From: Ruminococcus sp. YE71
GTDB taxonomy: Bacteria > Bacillota > Clostridia > Oscillospirales > Ruminococcaceae
Direction of reading: 5' to 3'
DNA length: 64,000 nt
Assembly (NCBI RefSeq): GCF_900119155.1
Contig: NZ_FPIR01000001.1
Coordinates: 248,001 to 312,000 of the forward strand
This document shows positions 45,456 to 56,017 of the stretch, in pieces. The notes beneath the pieces are model-generated. The model was given only the letters and a program-made list of their open reading frames with translations, searched no databases and was not told the DNA's origin. Each line of letters begins with the position of its first letter. The stretch's first letter is position 1. The translations under genes and the position numbers were made by a program.

Positions 45456-46286
45456 GTGGGAGCAGACATCAAAAAGCTCAAGGGCAGGATAAGGAGCATC
45501 GACTCCACGCTGCATCTTACAAAAGCGATGGGTCTGGTCGCGTCCTCGAAGATACGCAAGGCGAATGAGGCGATGGACGCCGCGAAGGAGTACTCGAACG
45601 GTGCTCACGCGATAATCTCACGGCTGGCGGCTGAACCTGCCTGCCGTAAGAACCCCTATCTGCGTCAGCCCGAAAAAAGCGAGGGCGGCAGAGAAAAGCT
45701 CATCGTCATCGCGGGCGACAGAGGACTTGCAGGCGGCTACAACGCAGGCATTTTCCGCACTCTGCGCGACTATCCGAACAAGGATATCGCCGAGATAATA
45801 CCTGTCGGGAAGAAATCCTGCGACAGGCTCGGAGACGGGTTCATGTCGGCGGAAACGTTCAGCTATGAAGAGGCTCACGGACTTGCGGTAAGGCTCTGCG
45901 AAGAGTTTGTCGCAGGTGAGTTCGACAGGCTGACGATAATCTGCACCGAGTACGTTTCGATGATGAGTCAGGTGCCGAGAGCGGTGGAGGTGTTCCCCAT
46001 CACCGCGGACGGCAGCGCGGAAAAGTCGGAAGCGTGCATAGTTTTTGAGCCGAGCGAGGACGAGGTTTTAAGGTCGTTCGTGCCCGACTACATCACAGGG
46101 CTGATAATCGCCTGCGTGCGCGAGAGTTTTGCTTCGGAAGTGTCCGCACGAAGAGTCGCGATGGACTCCGCAGGCAAGAACGCAAAGCAGATGATAGACG
46201 ACCTACAGCTCGAATACAACCGCGCAAGACAGTCGATGATAACTCAGGAGATCACCGAGATCGTCGCAGGCGCAGGCGCAAACTGA
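45456..46286 (+). CDS. atpG: F-type ATP synthase subunit gamma
   Basis: The GTG start at 45456 is 5 bases after the atpA stop, after GACGAGGTGATC. The 276-residue rotor subunit starts with KKLKGRIRSIDSTLHLTKAM and ends with NRARQSMITQEITEIVAGA, both hallmark helices of gamma. It is the last gene of the cluster: atpD and atpC, which follow atpG in nearly all F1Fo operons, are absent. Repeat copy F begins 83 bases after the stop. Confidence 0.94.
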   Translation: MGADIKKLKGRIRSIDSTLHLTKAMGLVASSKIRKANEAMDAAKEYSNGAHAIISRLAAEPACRKNPYLRQPEKSEGGREKLIVIAGDRGLAGGYNAGIFRTLRDYPNKDIAEIIPVGKKSCDRLGDGFMSAETFSYEEAHGLAVRLCEEFVAGEFDRLTIICTEYVSMMSQVPRAVEVFPITADGSAEKSEACIVFEPSEDEVLRSFVPDYITGLIIACVRESFASEVSARRVAMDSAGKNAKQMIDDLQLEYNRARQSMITQEITEIVAGAGAN

Positions 46287-46368
46287 TCCTTTGCACGCCC
46301 CGAACCCACGGTGTATCGCCGTAAACGATGATTTACCGTGCTGACTGCGAAAATTACTGGGGAAAACC

Positions 46369-46565
46369 TTTCTGAAGAAAGGTTCTTCCCCAGACCCCTT
46401 TCCAAAGACTTTTAATATTTTGGGCAGGGGTATCATTCTGACAAAAAAAGCACAGAATGATGAGTTTTGCAGTTCTTTTAGAAAAGAGATACCCCCTGCC
46501 CAAAAAATCAGAAGTTTTAGGAAGGGGGCTTGGGGGAGAACCCTTTTTCAAAAGGGGTTCCCCCA
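46369..46565. repeat. MITE-like intergenic palindrome, copy F
   Basis: The most compact and symmetrical copy: hairpin GGGGAAAACCTTTC / GAAAGGTTCTTCCCC, the arm CCCCTTTCCAAAGACTTTTA, the inner pair GGGCAGGGGTATC / GATACCCCCTGCCC, the opposite arm AGAAGTTTTAGGAAGGGGG, and a last hairpin GGGGGAGAACCC / GGGGTTCCCCC. It lies between atpG and lysS and holds no gene. It can act as a terminator for the atp operon. Confidence 0.8.
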
Positions 46566-46671
46566 ATAGTCTCCGCAGACAGCACGGTAGATTATTATTT
46601 GCAGCAATACATATCGGAGTCTGGGGCTTGCAGGCAACATATAATAGAAAATGAAAGGCGGTTACTTATTA

Positions 46672-48261
46672 ATGAGTGACATCAAGGAAAACACCGCTGC
46701 TCCCGAGGAGACCGAAGAGCTCTCGCAGGAGCAGATCAGCGAATACAAGAGAATACGCATGGAGAAGCTCGACGCGCTCAAGGCTGAGGGCTGCGACCCG
46801 TTCGAGATCACAAAGTTCGACGTGACCGCAAGCTGTGCTGAGGCCAAGGCAAAGTATGAGGCTGTAGAGGCCGAGTGCAAGGCTCAGACCGGCGAGGACG
46901 CCGAGGCTCTGGCAGCTCTGCTGGAAAAAAAGCGCGAGCTTTGCAGAGTCAGCATCGCGGGCAGAGTTATGTCCAAGAGAATGATGGGCAAGGCGAGCTT
47001 TATGGATCTGCGCGACAAGAGCGGCAAGGTACAGCTCTACGTCCGCATGAACGAAGTCGGCAAGGAGAGCTTCGACCGCTACGTGAAGAAGGGCGACATC
47101 GGCGATATCGTCGGCGTTACGGGCTTTGTTTTCCGCACCAGAATGGGCGAGATCTCCGTTCACGCTGAGAGCTTCACACTGCTCTCGAAGAACCTCCAGC
47201 CCCTGCCCGAGAAGTGGCACGGTCTGAAGGATCAGGACACCAGATACAGACAGCGCTACACCGACCTCATCTGCAACCCCGAGGTAATGGACACCTTCAT
47301 CAAGCGTTCCAAGATGATCTCGGCTATCAGACGTTTCCTTGACGACAAGGGCTTCATGGAAGTCGAGACCCCGATGCTCGTTTCCAATGCAGGCGGCGCG
47401 GCTGCAAGACCTTTCGAGACACATTACAACGCTCTCGACGAGGACGTCAAGCTCAGGATCAGCCTTGAGCTGTACTTAAAGAGACTGATCGTCGGCGGAC
47501 TTGAGAGAGTTTACGAGATCGGCAGAGTTTTCAGAAACGAGGGTGTTGACGCACGTCACAACCCCGAGTTCACACTGATGGAGCTGTATCAGGCTTACAC
47601 CGACTACCACGGCATGATGGAGCTGACCGAGGAGATGTTCAGACATCTCGCCCTCGAAGTATGCGGCACCACCGAGATACCCTACGGCGACCACATGATC
47701 GACCTGGGCAAGCCTTTCGCAAAGATGACCATGATCGAGGCTGTAAAGCAGTACAGCGGCGTTGATTTCTCGGAGATACACACTGTTGAAGCGGCTCGCG
47801 AAGCGGCCAAGGCTCACCACGTTGAGTTCGAGGAGCGTCACAAGCGCGGCGATATTCTCAACCTGTTCTTCGAGCAGTTCGTTGAGGAGCACCTCATCCA
47901 GCCGACCTTCATCACCGATCACCCCATTGAGATCAGCCCTCTGACCAAGAAGAAACCCGGACATCCCGACACTGTTGAGCGTTTCGAGCTGTTCATCAAC
48001 ACCTGGGAGATGTGCAACGCCTACTCCGAGCTGAACGACCCTGTCGATCAGCGCGAGCGTTTCAAGGCTCAGGAAGAGGCTCTCAGCCAGGGCGACGAGG
48101 AAGCGAACCGCACCGACGAGGACTTCCTGCGCGCTCTCGAGATCGGTATGCCTCCTACAGGCGGTATCGGCTACGGTCTTGACAGACTGGCAATGCTGCT
48201 GACGAATTCGCCTGCTATCAGGGATGTGCTGCTGTTCCCGACGATGAAGTCGATTGACTGA
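46672..48261 (+). CDS. lysS: Lysyl-tRNA synthetase (class II)
   Basis: The ATG at 46672 is better spaced from AAAGGCGGT than the ATG seven codons upstream. The roughly 529-residue protein has an N-terminal OB-fold (IAGRVMSKRMMGKASFMDLRD) and the class II motifs: motif 1 around FMEVETPML, motif 2 in VYEIGRVFRNEGVDARHNPEF, and motif 3 in GGIGYGLDRLAMLLTNSPAIRDVLLFPTMK. It charges tRNA-Lys. It is a little longer than the usual 490-500 residues owing to extra charged N-terminal sequence. Confidence 0.96.
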   Translation: MSDIKENTAAPEETEELSQEQISEYKRIRMEKLDALKAEGCDPFEITKFDVTASCAEAKAKYEAVEAECKAQTGEDAEALAALLEKKRELCRVSIAGRVMSKRMMGKASFMDLRDKSGKVQLYVRMNEVGKESFDRYVKKGDIGDIVGVTGFVFRTRMGEISVHAESFTLLSKNLQPLPEKWHGLKDQDTRYRQRYTDLICNPEVMDTFIKRSKMISAIRRFLDDKGFMEVETPMLVSNAGGAAARPFETHYNALDEDVKLRISLELYLKRLIVGGLERVYEIGRVFRNEGVDARHNPEFTLMELYQAYTDYHGMMELTEEMFRHLALEVCGTTEIPYGDHMIDLGKPFAKMTMIEAVKQYSGVDFSEIHTVEAAREAAKAHHVEFEERHKRGDILNLFFEQFVEEHLIQPTFITDHPIEISPLTKKKPGHPDTVERFELFINTWEMCNAYSELNDPVDQRERFKAQEEALSQGDEEANRTDEDFLRALEIGMPPTGGIGYGLDRLAMLLTNSPAIRDVLLFPTMKSID

Positions 48262-48354
48262 AAAACGCTGTAATAGCGTAGGGTTCGAGGTCGCTAAGGC
48301 GGTTTTTACGACCAACTTACGACCGAATTGTTGAGGACACGTTTGATATGAAAT

Positions 48355-48399
48355 AATTGATCCCGAAGCTGACTTTTGCGGTTAGTTTCGGGATTAATT
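48355..48399. other. Long imperfect hairpin between lysS and the LRR gene
   Basis: AATTGATCCCGAA pairs with TTCGGGATTAATT, with a partly paired inner loop. No strong T run follows, so its role as terminator is uncertain. The rest of the 195-base gap shows no gene. Confidence 0.45.
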
Positions 48400-48456
48400 A
48401 TCTATTCCTAAAAGAATAACAGCGGCATAGCCCGTCGAAAGAAAGGAATAAACATC

Positions 48457-49674
48457 ATGAAAAAACAGATCGTATGCTGCACGACAGCAATCTTACTCGC
48501 AGCGGGAGGGCTTGGCACTCTTCCCGCCGGAACACTCGGTACGGCTATCGCGGCGAGTGCAGCGGCTTATGAGGATTTTGAATACTCGGTCGATGGCGAT
48601 ACCGTTACCATAACAGAATATAAAGGCAAGGGCGGAGATGTTGTCATACCTTCGGAGATCGACGGAAAGAAGGTCACGGCTATCGGCGAATTTGCATTTG
48701 AAGGCTCAGACCTGACAAGCGTGACTATCCCCGACACCGTGACTTCTATCGGCTGGGAGGCGTTCAGGTATTGCGGAAGCCTGAAAAACGTGACTATCCC
48801 CGATAGTGTGACAGATTTCGGCTGGGAGGCATTCAAAGGGTGCAGCAGCCTGAAAAGCGTAACTCTCCCCGATAGTGTGAAGACTATAAGCACCGAAATG
48901 TTCATGGACTGCCGCAGTCTGGAAAGCGTGACTGTCTCCGACAGTGTGACGACTATCGAAAATGAAGCATTCGCGGGCTGCGACAGCCTGAAAAGCGTAA
49001 CTATCGGAAAAGGTGTGAACAACCTTGCTGTTGACGCTTTTCATGGGTGTTCAAACCTGACCGATATAAAGGTAGACAAAAGCAATACAACGTACTGCTC
49101 CGTTGACGGCGTGATATACAGCAAGGATATTACGGCTTTGATACTTTGTCCTGCAGGAAAGACAAGCATAACTATCCCCGACAGCGTGAAGAACATCGGC
49201 AGCAGTTCTTTTTCGGGCTCGGCTCTGACAAGCATAGATATCCCCGACGGTGTGACAAGAATAGATTCTTATGCTTTTAAAAATTCCCAAAATCTGAAAA
49301 ACGTGAATATTCCCGAAAGTGTGACCGATATTGGTGAAGAGGCGTTCTGTGACTGCACTTCCCTCAGGAGCGTGACCCTGCCCTCTTCTATCAAAAACAT
49401 CGGAGAATACGCGCTGGGATATGTAACAGAAACATACGATTGCGAAGATCGTTATTTTCTCAGCGAAGACTTCGTTCTTTACTGCCACCCCGGTGCGGGC
49501 AAGAAGTATGCAAAGAAGAACAAGATCAGGCTGACAGACGGCGATACCTCGGTGCCCTCTGACAACCCCGAGACCGGAGCCGGAGCCCCCCTCGGAGCGC
49601 TTGCATTTGCGACTGCTGCAAGCCTTACGGCTCTTGAAATGATCGCCGGGAAGCGGAAGAACAAGACCGACTAG
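48457..49674 (+). CDS. BspA-type leucine-rich-repeat surface protein with NPxTG-like anchor
   Basis: The 405-residue protein has a signal peptide (cut near AIAASAAAYE). LRR_5/BspA repeats of 22-24 residues follow from about 60 to 320, with the theme SLKSVTIPDSVTSIGEEAFxGC. The C-terminus has NPETGAG, a hydrophobic stretch (LGALAFATAASLTALEMIAG) and a basic tail KRKNKTD. This layout suits sorting to the cell wall by a sortase. BspA-like proteins act in adhesion. It starts after AGAAAGGAATA. Confidence 0.85.
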   Translation: MKKQIVCCTTAILLAAGGLGTLPAGTLGTAIAASAAAYEDFEYSVDGDTVTITEYKGKGGDVVIPSEIDGKKVTAIGEFAFEGSDLTSVTIPDTVTSIGWEAFRYCGSLKNVTIPDSVTDFGWEAFKGCSSLKSVTLPDSVKTISTEMFMDCRSLESVTVSDSVTTIENEAFAGCDSLKSVTIGKGVNNLAVDAFHGCSNLTDIKVDKSNTTYCSVDGVIYSKDITALILCPAGKTSITIPDSVKNIGSSSFSGSALTSIDIPDGVTRIDSYAFKNSQNLKNVNIPESVTDIGEEAFCDCTSLRSVTLPSSIKNIGEYALGYVTETYDCEDRYFLSEDFVLYCHPGAGKKYAKKNKIRLTDGDTSVPSDNPETGAGAPLGALAFATAASLTALEMIAGKRKNKTD

Positions 49675-49685
49675 TTATCCATAAT

Positions 49686-50660
49686 TTATATATCTATATA
49701 CTTGTCCGAAACCTTTTTCAACTCCTCAGCGAAACCCTTCCTGATATCCTTCGGCGAGACTATTTCCAATCCATCTCCATAGCGCATCACCCACAGATAG
49801 AATTGCCTGTTTATTCCGCAGCTTGCGCGGACTATCGCGTATTCGGGATCATCAAAATCCTCCCGGGAGCTGACGGTGTCCCCTAGCTGCTCTATCATTT
49901 CATCAAGAAGATAGCGCTTTATCTTGAAAGTAACAGTCTCAAAACGTTCAGGAGGGAAAACATCGACTACAAAGCCCTGCGGTTTTTCTTCCGCTGGGTG
50001 CTTAACGCTGCTGACCTCGCCGCCCTTGATGTTCTTCATGCGGTCGATGCGGTAGGTGCGGAACTGCTCTGTTTCCTCGTTAAAGCATCGAAGATAGAAC
50101 CTCTCATTCATATAGATCACCTTGACAGGCAGCATATTCCGGCGTTTGTCGTAGTATGTCACCTGCTGGTGTGTGTCGAATTTACCGTAGCTGAAATTGA
50201 TCCTGCGTTTTTCGGAGATCAGCTTGTGTATCTTATCAAGGTTTCCTAGAAGGTCACGAGACACTCTTCCCGCCTCGTTCAGCTCGATTCGGCTAATGAG
50301 CTGTCTTATCTCCGTTTCGGAGCACATACTTTCAAACTTTTTGATAAGCTCCTGCTTCTGCTTTGCAGAGAGATACTTGTTGATGGAAACAGAATCAACG
50401 AGAAAACGCAGTTCACCTATCGTAAAGCTTTTGCCTGTCATATGATAGTATGCGGTGTTGTGAGCACCGATAGTTTTAGTTATCTGATAGCCCGCAGTTT
50501 CAAGCCGTTCTATATCACGTCGGACGGTAAGTGCTGACACATCATACATTCCTGCGCTGTTCGCAAGGTGATCTCTGATATTGCTGATCGTTACGCCATG
50601 CTCCTCGTCCGTTTCTCGGGTGAGGTAATTCAGTATATGTATTATCCGCTCGCGATCCAT
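49686..50660 (-). CDS. WYL-domain transcriptional regulator
   Basis: The 324-residue protein has an N-terminal winged helix (about 1-65; ALTVRRDIERLETAGYQI is the recognition part). A WYL domain with its core in INFSYGKF ... MLPVKVIYMNERFYLRCFNE spans about 150-215, and a WCX extension follows (FYLWVMRYGDGLEIVSP). Such regulators bind nucleic-acid ligands and often control DNA-damage or defence genes. It converges on the LRR gene with only 11 bases between the stops. The target is unknown. Confidence 0.87.
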   Translation of the reverse strand: MDRERIIHILNYLTRETDEEHGVTISNIRDHLANSAGMYDVSALTVRRDIERLETAGYQITKTIGAHNTAYYHMTGKSFTIGELRFLVDSVSINKYLSAKQKQELIKKFESMCSETEIRQLISRIELNEAGRVSRDLLGNLDKIHKLISEKRRINFSYGKFDTHQQVTYYDKRRNMLPVKVIYMNERFYLRCFNEETEQFRTYRIDRMKNIKGGEVSSVKHPAEEKPQGFVVDVFPPERFETVTFKIKRYLLDEMIEQLGDTVSSREDFDDPEYAIVRASCGINRQFYLWVMRYGDGLEIVSPKDIRKGFAEELKKVSDKYIDI

Positions 50661-50749
50661 AGCTACCTCCCGACAAAAAAAGAAATAACAACTACGATAT
50701 TATTATATCATAAAATCCCGTCGAAAGCAATACTGAGACAGCTTCATTT

Positions 50750-51400
50750 TCAATTCTCCCGTACTAATCCCACGAAAACAAAGCTTTTATAGCGTTTACT
50801 GTAATCATATCCGATCTTTCTCATTTGATGGTATATAGGCAATTTTATTATTCTGTTGTATTCCATTCCCTCATACAGGTTTGATTTCATCAATAATTTC
50901 TCGATCTCAGAACTTTGATCGTATGTATCTTCATCATCTTGCATACTCTCAGACCCTTTCCAGGGGATAATTCCGCGAGTATCAAAGAAGGGTATTTTTC
51001 CGAAACTTTCATAACACAATTTCGCTGATTCTGTATTATCTCCGGGAAACAAGTAACCGCCGCAGACCTCGCATTTAATAACAAGATGCTTTTCAGAATC
51101 GACCCATAAATAAGAATCAACATCGTCATCGACCGTTGGATTACCATATACATGAGCTTTCACTGGAGTATTAATAGTGCGGCAGGATATTTTTCTGCCG
51201 CATATCGTGCAGTAAGACACTAGATCATACGAACCGGCATCGCAGCAAGTCGCTTTTTTAACATTTTCACATCTGATCTCAACAGTATGTTGGTGCTGTA
51301 ATGTAGGTGACCATAACGATTCAGCTCCTTTCTCAGCTTCGTTACGTCTATTATAGCATATTAGATATTCAATTTTTGTATAACTACACATTCTTTTCAT
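50750..51400 (-). CDS. Uncharacterised cysteine-rich protein
   Basis: From the ATG at 51400 the product is 216 residues; the open frame goes further, and the true start is not clear because no good ribosome site lies at that ATG. A stretch HTVEIRCENVKKATCCDAG, then YCTICGRKISC, resembles the CxxC zinc-ribbon-like repeats found in Firmicute surface proteins. A second CEVCGGYLFPGD follows. No signal peptide is clear and no family is recognised. The AT content begins to rise here. Confidence 0.45.
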   Translation of the reverse strand: MKRMCSYTKIEYLICYNRRNEAEKGAESLWSPTLQHQHTVEIRCENVKKATCCDAGSYDLVSYCTICGRKISCRTINTPVKAHVYGNPTVDDDVDSYLWVDSEKHLVIKCEVCGGYLFPGDNTESAKLCYESFGKIPFFDTRGIIPWKGSESMQDDEDTYDQSSEIEKLLMKSNLYEGMEYNRIIKLPIYHQMRKIGYDYSKRYKSFVFVGLVREN

Positions 51401-51749
51401 GGATATGACGGATACGGAGAAACAAATTAAAATATCATTCCATAAAATCACCTCTTTAAACAATCATTATGTGTGTACAGATGTAACTGATAATTATTCC
51501 ATTGATAAACTGAACACAAATGTTCGTATATTCTATCTAAAGCAACCTGTATACTATTTATATCTGATTTTATGTTATCTGTTTTATAACAAATATCTAA
51601 TTCCAATCTATGGACTAATGAATGTCGTTTTTCTAGTACCCTATCTATCGTTTGAAATAAAGTCTCCTTTCGTCTATGGTATGGAATTGATAATACACCT
51701 TTAATGTCTATTTTGGTGTTGATTTCTCTAAAATAATGGTCAATTTTCC
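51401..51749. other. AT-rich gap without a supported gene
   Basis: An open frame of about 100 codons on the plus strand (51399-51704) has a hydrophobic, Tyr/Leu-rich composition typical of random AT-rich translation, and no ribosome site. I see nothing else. Confidence 0.4.
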
Positions 51750-52423
51750 TTATTTAGATAATGCAACTGCCCCTTCAATTGTAAGTTTTCCTTCCGCGAC
51801 TTCAAAGAGGTCATTTTTATTGAAATTTGCACTTGTAATTATTTTCTCTTTTTTGTCAGAATACTTAATCAATGCAATGTAAAATTCCCTAAAATAGTTT
51901 TCAATTATAGAACTTAGATATGTAGTTGAAAGATTAGATAAAAGAGTTGAACTACTTGGAATTCCAAAAGATTCAATTAACTCATCGTAATCATGCTCTT
52001 GATTTACTTTACATAACAAAAACAATAATTCGTTAAACCGATTTGAAAGTCGTTCATGAGCTGAATAGCACCCGCGTTCAGAAGGAGTAGAGTTATCAGG
52101 TTTGTTTTCATAATATCTATTTCTTCCATTATCTGAAATAAAATATCCGCCAAAGTGTTTTTTTATTTTCCTTATAGTAGTATTTAGAAATTCCAAATCA
52201 TAGAAATTGCAATATATTGGAGTACTAGAATATATTAAAATGTTTTCTTCTTCACTTGAAATCTGAAGGTGTACACCATAAAGGATTTGTAATCTTCATC
52301 TTTAATGAAATAATATTCATTACCCTTTCCACGATATCCTAGTTCTTTTATAAATTCGATTATCAATTTCTTAGAAATATCATGGGGCAAATAATTAGTT
52401 GCAACATATCCCAAATTAATCAC
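51750..52423 (-). pseudogene. Frameshifted uncharacterised gene
   Basis: Two open frames lie end to end. The N-terminal one starts MINLGYVATNYLPHD at 52423 and loses sense after about residue 50. The C-terminal one continues as GVHLQISSEEENILIYSS and further in another frame to 51750. Joining them near 52265-52290 gives one protein of about 220 residues with a continuous composition. Either a real one-base indel or a sequence error would explain this. No family is recognised. The gene is far more AT-rich than the chromosome to the left. Confidence 0.55.
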
Positions 52424-52548
52424 CTATTTATTTTTTTATATTTTCATTCTGATTATTCTATGTTAAAAATCTATAGTGAGAATCTTTGTTTTAGTTTATA
52501 TTATTATTGATATCATATTTTTAATAACTGAAATAATGCATTTTGTAG

Positions 52549-52578
52549 TTGGCTGGAGTAAATCAACCCCAGCCAACG
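52549..52578. other. Perfect 9-base stem-loop near the recombinase
   Basis: GTTGGCTGG pairs with CCAGCCAAC around a 12-base loop. It lies about 80 bases beyond the recombinase stop codon, in the region where the end of the mobile element is expected. A second hairpin, AAAGGTTGCG / CGCAGCCTTT, overlaps the recombinase stop. Confidence 0.4.
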
Positions 52579-52660
52579 TTCCAAAAAAATGAAAATCATG
52601 TATAGCGCATTAGACGCAAAGAAGTTTTGAGTTATAATTTAAAGGTTGCGCAGACACGCT

Positions 52661-54355
<1,695 letters not shown>

Positions 54356-54443
54356 TCATATCACATAAAAATGAATAATTCATCACTTTAAAGCAATAAT
54401 CGTGTAAATGATCCGCTGACCGTTGAAATATCCAGTTATCTTT

Positions 54444-54623
54444 TTATGCTGCACCAGAGTCCTTCAACATCAGTCGCCTGATAACATCATCAAGAGTTTC
54501 GTCACGGTCAAAGTTGAAATGAAGCTCAACTGTATAGGTGGTGTGACCGATTTTATACTCGGACACAAACGTATCCCCCTCGTTATTATTCACTTTTGGT
54601 TCCATACTTTTGTTCAATATCAT
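54444..54623 (-). CDS. TnpW-like small transposon protein (59 aa)
   Basis: ATG at 54623 has GGAGG only 1-2 bases upstream; a TTG at 54617 or the ATG at 54605 may be the real start. The sequence contains YKIGHTTYTVELHFNFDRDE followed by LDDVIRRLML, matching the short TnpW family found upstream of serine recombinases in Tn4451-type elements. Function unknown. It lies just before the recombinase gene on the same strand. Confidence 0.65.
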   Translation of the reverse strand: MILNKSMEPKVNNNEGDTFVSEYKIGHTTYTVELHFNFDRDETLDDVIRRLMLKDSGAA

Positions 54624-55776
54624 TCCTCCGATTTCTCTAAAAAATTAATATACCCTACTATAATTTTAAATCAAACTTTATATAAAGGGCTGTGTAATTT
54701 TGCAGATGTGTATATTTGTATGACAGACGCAACAAGACGGTATTTTTTTGATTACTTTTTCGTGATAGGTATATCATTCGGAAACTGTTTTGTAGTATCT
54801 ACCTGCATTTAATTTCTCTTGAAATTTATATTTTGTAACAATCAACCTGCCCTATATACTACATTGGAAATGAAATATGATAATTCATAGGCAAAAGCAA
54901 TATCAATTAATATGAGGGCTGTCATATTATATATTCTTATTTTTTGAAACAGATATGTATAGGTTAATATCATATTTCATCATAATATGGGCATATCCCA
55001 TTAAAATATAAATATCTTTTTTACTCTTGATAACCTTGCCCTATACCACATTGTCATTAAGAATATGTCTTCACCCACATTGAGCACCTGCTTTAGCGAC
55101 TTTGCAGAACACGATATAACAGTCTTATCCCCCCGAAAGATCATTAACGACCGTACAGCGTCCAAAGCTGCCGACCCTCACTTCCTCGCCCTCGGACAGA
55201 AGCTGCCGAAGCACGTCCATCACCGAATTTATGCAGATATATGTCGGCTATTCCGAGATACCCATGTGGATTTCAAGTTCCTTTTATAATATATCATTAT
55301 CCGTTAGGTATGCTTATTTCGTGTAACATTTTTGGTGATTGATATATCTCCCCTTATATTATCCTGCGACACTTTTTCGGTTGCTCTATTGCTCTTCACC
55401 ATGTAAATCCTTCCCTATTTCTCGGCAGATATAGATATGCTCTCATTAGACAGTTTCATATAATATATCACATTTAAATTATCCCTCGATATATTTATAT
55501 CATTTTTTCTTCACAAACAAGTGGCGGTTGATATATAATCGTTATAAAAAACTGTCTGAAAAAATATTCGGTGCAAATATATCTACATGAGATGGTCGGC
55601 GTTTATTTTATCATCACCCACGATAAACGATATATTTTTTTGCGTCAAAATATCCGAGCAGCATTTTGTTCAGTTCAGCTTTTTATGCTCATTTGTCAGA
55701 AGCAGTCAATTATGATTGTCGGCAACGAAAATGTAAAAGATATACATTAACATTTCGCTTACCTTGTTATGAAAAC
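54624..55776 (-). other. AT-rich region with tiny open frames and a repeated leader
   Basis: No gene above 40 codons is convincing. On the minus strand are tiny frames at 54752-54808 (18 aa, NDIPITKK), 54927-55001 (24 aa, YDINLYISVSKNKNI), 55304-55402 (32 aa, GDISITKNVTRNKHT, after GGAAGG) and 55415-55459 (14 aa, NESISISAEK). The first two are each preceded by a related 22-23-base sequence on the plus strand at 54844-54866 and 55032-55053 (AACCTGCCCTATA and AACCTTGCCCTATA blocks). They may be real small genes or decayed DNA. Confidence 0.35.
55125..55265 (-). pseudogene. Fragment resembling HU-type DNA-binding protein
   Basis: A short frame reads VMDVLRQLLSEGEEVRVGSF, then GRCTVVNDLSGG, similar to the arm region of HU/IHF proteins (EGEEV...GFG). 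The codons before it contain a TAG after MGISE. It is probably a broken remnant. GC content is higher than that of the flanking AT-rich DNA. Confidence 0.35.
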
Positions 55777-55872
55777 TCACATTTCGTCACCCCTCTTTAC
55801 GACAGTAAGCAGTACAGCCGTGAAAAAGCCGATAGTCTCGCCGATCATCATTCCGATAATAAATCTAAACAT
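55777..55872 (-). CDS. DUF3789-like small membrane protein (31 aa)
   Basis: ATG at 55872 follows GGAGGACTTTGAA. The 31 residues begin MFRFIIGMMIGETIGFFTAV and end in a charged tail KRGDEM. This fits the DUF3789 family of tiny single-pass proteins common in clostridial mobile elements. Function unknown. Confidence 0.6.
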   Translation of the reverse strand: MFRFIIGMMIGETIGFFTAVLLTVVKRGDEM

Positions 55873-56017
55873 TTCAAAGTCCTCCATTTTCATAATCATT
55901 TTTTACAGGTTCTCCGGCTGATAGTGTCCAATATATCCAGTCGGATTTTTATTGCAAATTATTGCCCCCACCCATTTCATAGATCACACATTTATGTTCA
56001 AATATACCGTAGAGCTG

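Noticed and set aside
48280-48310. GGTTCGAGGTC, resembling a tRNA T-loop after lysS
   Set aside because: The flanking bases do not form the T stem, and no acceptor or anticodon stem can be built around it.
51399-51704. Plus-strand open frame of 101 codons
   Set aside because: No ribosome site, composition explained by AT-rich DNA, and overlap with the start region of a minus-strand gene.
54423-54812. Plus-strand open frame of 129 codons
   Set aside because: It covers the TnpW-like gene on the other strand and has a random hydrophobic composition.
55065-55289. Plus-strand open frame of 74 codons
   Set aside because: The minus strand shows the HU-like fragment here; this frame has no ribosome site and no family resemblance.
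54640-56000. CRISPR-like array suspected from repeated GATATAT motifs
   Set aside because: The motifs are short, irregularly spaced and explained by AT-rich sequence; there are no constant repeats with equal spacers.
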